Positions 26,294-33,426 of a DNA stretch of 64,000 bases are shown here, piece by piece (position 1 is the first letter of the stretch; each line of letters starts with the position of its first letter). The notes below the pieces were generated by a model, which saw only the letters and a list, made by a program, of their open reading frames with translations, did not search any database and had not been told where the DNA came from. Location: NCBI GenBank assembly GCA_038229415.1, contig JBBROM010000010.1, forward strand, positions 87,843 to 151,842, written 5' to 3'. Source of the DNA: JANXUR01 sp038229415. Lineage in GTDB: Bacteria > Acidobacteriota > Terriglobia > Terriglobales > Acidobacteriaceae. The position numbers and the translations under genes are program-made.

Positions 26294-27376
26294 TCAGTGG
26301 CTCTCCGGTATGGCAAACCGCTGGTCGTCCACTGCGGCGTTGGCTTCTATTTTGTCCAGCTTCACGGTAAACGCTCCGCTAGGCCGCGCAATCGTCCATT
26401 GAAAGGGTTGCTTGGCGCCGTTCACCTCACGAAAGTCGGCGTAGTCCACCTGTGTGGGGTTACGGCCAAGTGGCGTTTCCACATAGCGCACCATGCGGAC
26501 GAGCAGACCCGTGTCCTCGGCAAAGTAGAGCCGCACCGGCGGCTTGCCCTCACGTTCGCCCATCACGAGGCGCACCGATGCCTCGCCTCCCGCAGAGCTA
26601 ATTTTCTCCACGCCAAACACTTGCGTCTTGGGGAACAGTTCCTTGAGCCGCAGCGGCAGATAAAACTCCCCATCGAGTTGCTGCCCCTCCAGTTCGCCGC
26701 CGGTCACTGGACGCACGCCGTGACTGCTCGTAAGAAACCCTTGCCTGCCATCAAATACAGTCGCACTTTCGCCGTCAGGAAATTTCACGACTGCCGCACG
26801 CTTATTCGGAGCAGTCGCGTAGATGTCCATTGGCGTCTTTAGCCCGTTGGCCAGTTCCATCTGGCCGTGCATCACACGAGACGTCGTTTTCCGAATCGCC
26901 GCCCCTCCGCCCAACGCCTGCACGTAACGAGCAAAGACCGCATCCGCGGTTGGCGCGTCCTTGTCGCGTTCGGGATGAGCCACCGCCTCCTCAGCTGCAA
27001 CCGGCGGCGCCACTCGTGGCTTCAGCGCACCTTGATGACAGGTGAAGCACGTGACGGCACGCTCACCCTCAAAGTGACTCTTGTTGATGGCGAACATCAT
27101 CTCCATCATCTTCCGGGCTTTCTTTTTCTCGTCCTTGTCGTCGCGGAAGGGTTCGCGCTTTACGTGGCAGGTGTCGCAACTGGTGCCGAGCGACGACGCG
27201 ATGAACTGCATCGCTGGCACCAGCTGATCGGCGGGCGCATCTTTGAGTACAGTCACATTCTTGAACACTTGGCCCGCCTTGACATCGGGCGGCGGCTGCG
27301 CTTGCCCGCGCAAAGGAAGGTAAGCCGAAATCGCAGCAAGAGCGATGGCCAATACAGCGAGCAGCAAGCGATTCAC
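26294..27376 (-). CDS. Exported c-type cytochrome, reaction-centre cytochrome-like
   Basis: A 360-residue exported protein with two haem-c sites, CDTCH (residues 67-71) and CFTCH (110-114), linked by KKKARKMMEMMFAINKSHF, the pattern of the photosynthetic reaction-centre cytochrome c subunit fold that is widespread in non-phototrophic Acidobacteriota. The C-terminal 200 residues (from ADAVFARYVQALGGG) look like a LolA-type beta domain. The GTG at 27376 has GGAG seven bases upstream and begins the signal sequence NRLLLAVLAIALAAISAYLP. Its start overlaps the stop of the DinB-like gene (GTGA), so the two are translationally coupled. Electron partner unknown. Confidence 0.85.
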   Translation of the reverse strand: MNRLLLAVLAIALAAISAYLPLRGQAQPPPDVKAGQVFKNVTVLKDAPADQLVPAMQFIASSLGTSCDTCHVKREPFRDDKDEKKKARKMMEMMFAINKSHFEGERAVTCFTCHQGALKPRVAPPVAAEEAVAHPERDKDAPTADAVFARYVQALGGGAAIRKTTSRVMHGQMELANGLKTPMDIYATAPNKRAAVVKFPDGESATVFDGRQGFLTSSHGVRPVTGGELEGQQLDGEFYLPLRLKELFPKTQVFGVEKISSAGGEASVRLVMGEREGKPPVRLYFAEDTGLLVRMVRYVETPLGRNPTQVDYADFREVNGAKQPFQWTIARPSGAFTVKLDKIEANAAVDDQRFAIPESH

Positions 27377-27963
27377 TCTTTCTCTCCTTGGAGGATAGTA
27401 GGGTTGGCAGGCTTCATAAACTTCGCAACCATCTTGGCATTGAACTCTTCGGTCTTGCCGCGAGGCACGCTCAGCGTCTGCCACTCCGCCGCACGCAGGT
27501 GCTTGGCCAGAAACACGATCTGGCCTACGTGGTACACCATGTGATTGAGCGAACGGTTAATGGCCTGCAAAACCGTATGCGGCTCATGGCGAATCTTCAC
27601 CGTGTTGCCCAAATCATCCGGCTTTAGTGCGGCGAGTGATGCGAACAGAATCGCCCACGACTCTTCCCAGCATTGCATCAGGGCTTCGCGCGTGTCTTCG
27701 GGAGTGATGAGGAACTCGTTGTCGCGATGGCGGTCGGGCTTCTCGCCGTCGCTGGTACCGAAGTCCGCCCAACGCGAACGCAGATTCCCCGCAATGTGCT
27801 TCACCAGCAACGCGAGGTTGTTCGACTCTTCATCGAGCAGCACAAAGAACTTATCGTCCGCAACTTGCGCCATTGCAGTTTCAGCTCCGCGCTTGTGCGC
27901 GCGAAAGGCGCGGAAGGCTTCGTCGAGATAGGCTGCTTGGGATATGTTGGTCACCTTGCTCAT
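27373..27963 (-). CDS. DinB/DUF1572-family protein
   Basis: A 196-residue four-helix-bundle protein: VTNISQAAYLDEAFRAFRAH, SNNLALLVKHIAGNLRSRWA, FGTSDGEKPDRHRDNEF and INRSLNHMVYHVGQIVFLAK. The histidines in VKHIAGN, in LNHMVYHVGQI and between them match the metal-binding set of the DinB superfamily (DUF1572). Such proteins are thought to be thiol- or stress-related metal enzymes; the reaction is unknown. It overlaps the cytochrome gene by four bases. Confidence 0.85.
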   Translation of the reverse strand: MSKVTNISQAAYLDEAFRAFRAHKRGAETAMAQVADDKFFVLLDEESNNLALLVKHIAGNLRSRWADFGTSDGEKPDRHRDNEFLITPEDTREALMQCWEESWAILFASLAALKPDDLGNTVKIRHEPHTVLQAINRSLNHMVYHVGQIVFLAKHLRAAEWQTLSVPRGKTEEFNAKMVAKFMKPANPTILQGEKE

Positions 27964-27992
27964 TCATCCTTACTTAGCGGAGATTATCCAAC

Positions 27993-28292
27993 TTACAAGG
28001 GATCACTAGAGGAGTGCGCTGAATTCTGCACGGGAGCCTCGATCATGACTAGAACCCCTCCAACCCATTTTGAAAAAATGTTATAGCTTATCGCGACAAA
28101 TGCGCCGACAAAGGGGCCCGCGATGATTGAGATTGCCGCAAGTGCGAGAAAAAAGGCATGCCCGAAGCCATCTGCCAAGACAGACCACGCAGTAAATATT
28201 AGGGCGGGCGCAATATGCATGAGTGCGGATATTTTCGCGCAGGAAAGAATTCCAATTCTCTTTATCCGCACCGTTTGAGTTGTTGTATTCAT
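27993..28292 (-). CDS. Small membrane protein, DUF3566-like
   Basis: A 99-residue protein from ATG 28292, which lies 10 bases after the stop of the HyuB gene, so it is translationally linked to it. It has two hydrophobic segments (ALMHIAPALIFTAWSVLADG and LAAISIIAGPFVGAFVAISY) and the ending YNIFSKWVGGVLVMIE, typical of small membrane proteins found widely in Acidobacteriota that resemble DUF3566. It may anchor or scaffold; no catalytic motif is present. A longer in-frame start at 28403 lies inside the HyuB gene. Confidence 0.65.
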   Translation of the reverse strand: MNTTTQTVRIKRIGILSCAKISALMHIAPALIFTAWSVLADGFGHAFFLALAAISIIAGPFVGAFVAISYNIFSKWVGGVLVMIEAPVQNSAHSSSDPL

Positions 28293-28302
28293 CTCAATTT
28301 CT

Positions 28303-30072
28303 TTACTTCCCCCAGCCACCGCCGCCCGGCGACTCAATCCGAATCTTGTCACCCTTGCGCAGTGGACGACTGAACTTGCCCGGCATCGTTTCTTCTTGCC
28401 CATCCTCGCGAATCACACTCGCCTTGCCCAGTGCCCCATCGCTGCCTCCGTCGAGCCCATAGGGCGCAAACCTCCTGCGCTCTGCAAGCAGCGTCACCTG
28501 CGCGTCCGTCAGCAGCTCGATCTCACGCACAATGCCATCCCCGCCGCGATGTTTGCCCGCTCCGCCGCTGCCGCGCCGCAACGAATATCGCGTCACCCGC
28601 AGCGGATACGCATACTCCAGCGCCTCGGCTGGCGTGTTCAGCGAATTCGTCATGTGCGTGTGCACGCCACTTACGCCGTCCTTTGTAGGCCGCGCGCCCA
28701 TGCCTCCAGCCAGCGTCTCGTAATAGGCGAACGGTTCCGGCACACCGCCCGAACCCACAAATCGTGTGTCCATGCCACCAATGGTCAAATTATTCATCGT
28801 GCCCGCCGCCGCAGCAGGCACGCGATCCGGCGCAGCCTTCGCCAGCGCGCGTAGCAACACATCCACGATGCGTTGTGACATCTCCACGTTGCCGCCCGCG
28901 ACGGCCGCTGGAGGTTGCGCATCCACGACGGTTCCCTTGCGGGTGATCACGCGCACCGGACGCATCAACCCCGCCGTGGCAGGCACATCCTCTTGCAGCA
29001 GACAGCGGAACACGTAAAAGCACGCCGAATACGCAATCGCTTCCACCGCATTGGTGGAGCCCGCAACTTGCGCATCACACTCGGTGAAATCCACCGTGAC
29101 GAGCGGTGAACTTTTGTGCAACGCAGCCTTGCCATGCCGCGCGGGTTTGCTAATCGCAATCTTCACCGCCAGCCGCACCGGATTGCCGCCAGCCGCATCG
29201 TCATCCAGAAAGTCTTCCGCCTCGTACACGCCCGGCGGCAGCGCAATCAGCAACGCGCGCATCAACCGCTCGGAATAGTCCTGCAACTCGTCAGACGCTC
29301 GTTGTACCCGCAGCACTCCGTAACGCGCGCACGCTTCGCGCAGCTGTTCCGCACCCGTATGGCACGAAGCCAGTTGCGCGCCCAGGTCGCCTTCGCGCTC
29401 GCGCGGCGTACGCACGTTGCGCAAGATCAGTGCCAGCACATCCCGCTGCATCTCGCCGCGCTTCACCAACTTGATCGGCGGAATGCGAATGCCTTCCTGA
29501 AAAATCTCCGTACACAACCCCATGGAACCAGCAAAGGTACCGCCCACATCGGCGTGATGCGCGCGGTTCGCTACATAAAAATCGGGACGTCCTACAGGGT
29601 GCGCATCGCCATGATGGAGCGCCTTTCCGCGCAGCGGATTTTCCTTGCTCTGCTTTCCCAGGATGTACACCGGTGCCACCAGCGTAATGTCGGGCAAGTG
29701 CGTCCCACCGCAAAACGGATCATTCAGAATCGCAACGTCGCCGGGCCCGAGCGTAAGTTCGCGAATCGCAGCATCCACCGACATCGGCATCGAGCCCAGA
29801 TGCACGGGCATGTGGTCACCCATCGCAACCGCTTGCCCAGCCGCGTCAAACACGGCGCAGGAGTAGTCGCGCCGCTCTTTTATGTTGGGCGAAAACGCGG
29901 TGCGTCGCAGCGCCGCGCCCATCTCTTCGGCAATGGAATGGAACAAGCTCTTGAAGACTTCCAGCTCAATCGGGTCAAACTGGGAGTCCGAGCCGGCCCG
30001 CGAAGTTGCGCTCGAAGAAGCTGCCCCCAGACCGGGATTGGAACGTTCGTTGCTGTTTCGCGCTGCGCTCAT
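28303..30072 (-). CDS. Hydantoinase B/oxoprolinase-family protein
   Basis: A 589-residue HyuB-type subunit. FDPIELEVFKSLFHSIAEEM, GAALRRTAFSPNIKERRDYS, MGDHMPVHLGSMPMSV, GDVAILNDPFCGGTHLPDIT, and NRAHHADVGGTFAGSMG are the family landmarks; the glycine-rich C-terminus GSGGAGKHRGGDGIVREIEL and LRKGDKIRIESPGGGGWG is also standard. HyuB works with HyuA in ATP-dependent opening of 5-membered cyclic amides (hydantoins, 5-oxoproline) or in acetone carboxylases. No HyuA gene is adjacent, so the partner must be elsewhere. ATG 30072 is directly preceded by an in-frame GTG; no ribosome site is seen. Confidence 0.9.
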   Translation of the reverse strand: MSAARNSNERSNPGLGAASSSATSRAGSDSQFDPIELEVFKSLFHSIAEEMGAALRRTAFSPNIKERRDYSCAVFDAAGQAVAMGDHMPVHLGSMPMSVDAAIRELTLGPGDVAILNDPFCGGTHLPDITLVAPVYILGKQSKENPLRGKALHHGDAHPVGRPDFYVANRAHHADVGGTFAGSMGLCTEIFQEGIRIPPIKLVKRGEMQRDVLALILRNVRTPREREGDLGAQLASCHTGAEQLREACARYGVLRVQRASDELQDYSERLMRALLIALPPGVYEAEDFLDDDAAGGNPVRLAVKIAISKPARHGKAALHKSSPLVTVDFTECDAQVAGSTNAVEAIAYSACFYVFRCLLQEDVPATAGLMRPVRVITRKGTVVDAQPPAAVAGGNVEMSQRIVDVLLRALAKAAPDRVPAAAAGTMNNLTIGGMDTRFVGSGGVPEPFAYYETLAGGMGARPTKDGVSGVHTHMTNSLNTPAEALEYAYPLRVTRYSLRRGSGGAGKHRGGDGIVREIELLTDAQVTLLAERRRFAPYGLDGGSDGALGKASVIREDGQEETMPGKFSRPLRKGDKIRIESPGGGGWGK

Positions 30073-30173
30073 CACAGAAAATCAGTGTAAGGCACAAGCA
30101 CCCACCTGCCCGTCAAGTGGCACAAGATTCGCCGGATCAGCGTCTTAGCAACGAGCCTGTGGAAAAATATCTG

Positions 30174-30202
30174 TTGACATTGTTGAGCAGACACCACAAA
30201 AT
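30174..30202 (+). promoter_or_regulatory. Sigma-70 promoter of the Lys/Ala-rich small protein
   Basis: TTGACA (30174-30179), 17-bp spacer, CAAAAT (30197-30202). The leader is about 90 bases, with GGAGG before the ATG at 30295. Confidence 0.6.
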
Positions 30203-30294
30203 GTTGTGTTAGCAATGCTGTTCATTCTAGTAATGGGCAGCAGGGGTAGAAGTCACCCCAAACTCAAGGGAAAAAATCAACGGAGGATTACATT

Positions 30295-30384
30295 ATGCCT
30301 GCTGCTAAAAAGGCTGCACCGAAGAAGAAGGTCGCTGCGAAGAAACCCGCCGCGAAGAAGCCCGCTGCGAAGAAAAAGCACTAA
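30295..30384 (+). CDS. 29-residue Lys/Ala/Pro-rich basic protein (histone H1-like)
   Basis: ATG 30295 preceded at eight bases by GGAGG begins MPAAKKAAPKKKVAAKKPAA, followed by KKPAAKKKH and TAA. About 45% lysine and 35% alanine with AAKKP repeats, like the tails of bacterial histone H1-like DNA-binding proteins. A consensus-like promoter upstream and a perfect terminator 30 bp downstream frame it as its own transcription unit, which makes it likely to be real despite its size. Nucleic-acid binding in the nucleoid or on RNA is inference. Confidence 0.78.
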   Translation: MPAAKKAAPKKKVAAKKPAAKKPAAKKKH

Positions 30385-30413
30385 CACGCGAGCTTCGGCT
30401 ATGCGCGTTGTAG

Positions 30414-30440
30414 AGGCCTCCGCTGCGCGGAGGCCTTATT
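30414..30440 (+). terminator. Terminator after the Lys/Ala-rich protein
   Basis: Perfect 9-bp arms AGGCCTCCG (30414-30422) and CGGAGGCCT (30428-30436), loop CTGCG, followed by TATT. Confidence 0.75.
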
Positions 30441-30578
30441 CGTTGGAGGCGTACTCTACGCCGACAGTACCTGTGCCGGTTGTAGCCGATCACTAAATTT
30501 GCTAAAGATAGCAATAGCGAATCAGTACCGGAAGTGTTGGGCGAGTTGCTGAACTCCCACTCGCCGCTGTTTCATCTC

Positions 30579-30977
30579 ATGCCCGTTAGAAAACAAACCG
30601 CGCGCCGCACACGAATCGAGAGCGCCAGCATTCCCGATAAGCTCTACTTTCGCATCGGCGAAGTCTCACGCCTGTGTGCATTGCCACCATCCGTATTGCG
30701 ATTCTGGGAGTCCGAGTTTCCGCAGTTGCGCCCCACCAAGAGCGATACCGGGCAGCGTATGTACCGGCGCAAACATGTGGAGTGCGTGCTGCGCATCAAG
30801 ACGTTGCTTTATGGCGAAGGCTTTACCATCGCAGGCGCGCGCCAGCAGTTGCGGGAAGAAAGCAAGACGCAAGCAGTCACGCCTCCTCTCAATTTTGGCG
30901 CGGCACCTCCGCCTTCGCTCAGCCCCTTGCGCCGCGAACTGCATGCCATTCTTGGCATTCTGAATCACAAGCACTGA
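30579..30977 (+). CDS. MerR-family transcriptional regulator
   Basis: A 132-residue regulator. LYFRIGEVSRLCALPPSVLR and FWESEFPQLRPTKSDTGQRM with YRRKHVECVLRIKTLLYGEG make a clear MerR winged helix (residues 20-90); the C-terminal part (FTIAGARQQLREES, then a short proline-rich tail) lacks an effector-binding domain, so this is the short form seen near nucleoid or translation genes. ATG 30579 chosen because conserved sequence starts soon after; a TTG at 30534 is an alternative. No ribosome site is obvious. Confidence 0.85.
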   Translation: MPVRKQTARRTRIESASIPDKLYFRIGEVSRLCALPPSVLRFWESEFPQLRPTKSDTGQRMYRRKHVECVLRIKTLLYGEGFTIAGARQQLREESKTQAVTPPLNFGAAPPPSLSPLRRELHAILGILNHKH

Positions 30978-31083
30978 GTTCTTTCTTTACGCCAGATTTG
31001 GCCTCCGACCAAGAAAAAGGAGATGGAATTAGTTTCCTCCATCCCCCATCGTGCGCTTTTTGTCGAGCTGTTCGAGCTGCCCG

Positions 31084-32997
31084 TTAGTGTGCCAGGAACC
31101 ACGGCGTCGCCGTGACATCCGTCTTAAGGAAGTTCAGCAGTGCCTCGGCCACCTTGTTCTTGCCGCCAGTGTTGGGATGCGTGCCATCCGAATTGAGATC
31201 CTGGCAGGTGTACAGCAAGTTCGTGCTATTGGGTAACATGCCGTTGGTCCAGTAGTAGTTAGCCCACGAAGTCCACGGGGCCAGCACCGGCCCCTTCGCA
31301 GGATCGTAGTTGATGGAACTCAGTCCATTGATCTGGTCTGCAATGGCCCACTTGTCTCCCCAGCCCATCTCGTAAGCCCACGGCTCCGGATTCGTCGTCA
31401 CGATCCCATTCGAATAGCCGCCATAAATGCGTGGTGAAAGGTACATCAGCTTTACATTGGGGAACTTGATCAAGACATTTTGCATAACGGTCTCAATCTC
31501 ACCCTGCACCTGTTGGGAATCCGTAGGAAACGCGGAACTAAGCGAATCCACCGGCTCAAATTGCACCACTTCCACCTGGTTCGCAGTAACGCCAGCGGAC
31601 GGTAAATTACTGTTGATGATTGAGTTCCAGTAAGAACTGGTGAGCTTCATCAATTCCCCGACGGTTTCTCCGCCCTGCGCTCCGCTCACGAAGACCAGCT
31701 TCGGATTTTTCGCCGGATCCGCGGCAAAGAATGTGGAAAACGACTGCATCTCCTTCTGTTCAGTGGAGGACCCGATTGAGAGCAGCACGTACTTGCCCGT
31801 GGAACTGGGATTGCCGTTGCCGTCGAGGGGCTGGATAGCATTCGCCTGCGCTATGCCAAATGCCTCAAACGCAGACGGACGCTTGTTGCTGCCTCCTGGA
31901 TACAAACCAGCCTGAAATCCCTGATACAGGCCTGTGTCAAGTGAGTCAATCGGCGTGAGCAGCCCCGACCCGTCCGTGGCATTGAAGGTCGTATCATTGC
32001 AGTTTGCACCGGTGGCTGCCGCCACCGGCAAGGTGAAAATGCGCTGTGCCGTGGCCAGCGAAACTGTGTCGGTTACAGTGAGCGTGAATGTGTAGGTGCT
32101 TAACGAAGCACCGTTGAGACTGCCACTCAGCGAGCCATTGCTGGCTAACGTCAGTCCCGGCGGCAAAGTGGAGCCCGCCACCACGCTCCACGTTGTGTTC
32201 CCGCTTCCGCCCGCCGTTTGCAGGGGTGAATAATACGAGGCGTTCTGTGTGCCCGCGGGCAGCGTGGCCAAGGTTGCAATGCTGAGCGCGGTGGGCGCGA
32301 CGCCCGTACCCGTCACACTCACGCCGTTGTCCGACAGCGTGGCATACTGCAAGTCCACCGTGCCCGTATAGGGCCCAACATGATCCGGACTGAACGTTAC
32401 GTTGACATTCAGTGTGCTTCCGACTGTGACCGTGATCTTTTTCGTGGCACCCGTCTGGCTGAACTCGAGCGGGCCCACTACCGCCGGATTCACCGTAACC
32501 GATGCCGTGCCCGTGTTGGTCAGGTGAACCGTTTGCGCCGCACTCGTGCTGCCCACCGCTACGTTTCCAAAATCAATGGAAGTCTTATCCAGCGTGATCT
32601 TGCCCGCGGTTGTCGTACCCATTCCGCTAAAGGTCACCACGAGCGTTTGCCCGTTGCTGATCGTGAACGTCATGGTGCCGTTGACCAGACCGGCCGCAGT
32701 GGGTTGGAACTGTACTTGATAGTGCGCCTTGATCCCCGCATTGATCGTGGCCGGCACCTGGCCGGTGATCAGGACAAACTGCGAAGGCGCAATGGTCACG
32801 GTGTTAACGATGGCTGAACCGGTCCCCGTATAACTCACAGTAAAGGTAAAGAGCGCGGACGTCTTGCCCACCGACACATTTCCGAAGTATTGCGACGTAG
32901 GTGCAACATTGGCTTGCCCGACTGCAAACGCGGTCAGCGACAACATCAGGAACACTAGCAAGCTAGACTTGGCGACGATGGCGGTTCGACTCTTCAT
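31084..32997 (-). CDS. Secreted SGNH-hydrolase-like protein with two ASH/HYDIN domains
   Basis: A 637-residue exported protein. Signal peptide (SSLLVFLMLSLTAFAVGQ); two immunoglobulin-like ASH/HYDIN domains (VAPTSQYFGNVSVGKTSALF near 31, and ITLDKTSIDFGNVAVGSTSA near 134); a putative He_PIG domain (GTQNASYYSPLQTAGGSGNT, LPPGLTLASNGSLSGSL). The C-terminal 300 residues have YVLLSIGSSTEQKEM, PKLVFVSGAQGGETV, VKLMYLSPRIYGGYSNG and NSDGTHPNTGGKNKVAEALL, the D-x-x-H-P block ending an SGNH hydrolase; a clear GDSL serine is not present, so activity is uncertain. GAGGAG is nine bases before the ATG. Cell surface or secreted. Confidence 0.8.
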   Translation of the reverse strand: MKSRTAIVAKSSLLVFLMLSLTAFAVGQANVAPTSQYFGNVSVGKTSALFTFTVSYTGTGSAIVNTVTIAPSQFVLITGQVPATINAGIKAHYQVQFQPTAAGLVNGTMTFTISNGQTLVVTFSGMGTTTAGKITLDKTSIDFGNVAVGSTSAAQTVHLTNTGTASVTVNPAVVGPLEFSQTGATKKITVTVGSTLNVNVTFSPDHVGPYTGTVDLQYATLSDNGVSVTGTGVAPTALSIATLATLPAGTQNASYYSPLQTAGGSGNTTWSVVAGSTLPPGLTLASNGSLSGSLNGASLSTYTFTLTVTDTVSLATAQRIFTLPVAAATGANCNDTTFNATDGSGLLTPIDSLDTGLYQGFQAGLYPGGSNKRPSAFEAFGIAQANAIQPLDGNGNPSSTGKYVLLSIGSSTEQKEMQSFSTFFAADPAKNPKLVFVSGAQGGETVGELMKLTSSYWNSIINSNLPSAGVTANQVEVVQFEPVDSLSSAFPTDSQQVQGEIETVMQNVLIKFPNVKLMYLSPRIYGGYSNGIVTTNPEPWAYEMGWGDKWAIADQINGLSSINYDPAKGPVLAPWTSWANYYWTNGMLPNSTNLLYTCQDLNSDGTHPNTGGKNKVAEALLNFLKTDVTATPWFLAH

Positions 32998-33275
32998 AAC
33001 TCGACTCCTCGGTATGGCTTAATCTGCTTCAGTCGCTGCCGGTGAACCCGCAAGCAAAACAGGACGAAAAGGCAAAGTGTTGCCCAATATAAGCCGCCCA
33101 GCTAACTTAATTCCGTAGCTAGGCTACCAGTCAGCAACTCTTGCATTACCGGGGGGAGGGATGACTTGACTAGTATAAGGCGAATCCCGGCGTGGGTAAA
33201 CCAAAAAATAAATTCACTGACTGCTCTTGAACCTGCCCAGGGCCATAGTGAGGAACCGAAAATTGCTGAAGCAAT

Positions 33276-33352
33276 TGGTCGGGACGGGCAGATTTGAACT
33301 GCCGACCCCTCGCACCCCAAGCGAGTGCTCTACCAGGCTGAGCCACGTCCCG
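33276..33352 (-). tRNA. tRNA-Pro(GGG)
   Basis: Read on the minus strand the acceptor stem CGGGACG pairs with CGTCCCG; the D-arm is GCTCAGCCTGGTAGAGC; the anticodon arm CTCGC-TTGGGGT-GCGAG gives anticodon GGG; the T-arm is GGCAG-TTCAAAT-CTGCC. The discriminator A is followed by an encoded CCA. It lies 74 bp after the rnr stop. Confidence 0.96.
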
Positions 33353-33426
33353 ACGGTAAAAAAGCGAGGCAAACGAACCGCCCCACAGGGTCTTCAGATT
33401 TTACACGATTCCCCGAATGCGGACGT

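Noticed and set aside
29116..30090. Plus-strand open frame of 324 codons across the HyuB gene
   Set aside because: Antisense to conserved HyuB motifs; no family resemblance and no ribosome site.
32998..33110. Riboswitch in the leader of the SGNH-like gene
   Set aside because: No aptamer consensus is recognisable; only a good ribosome site was found.
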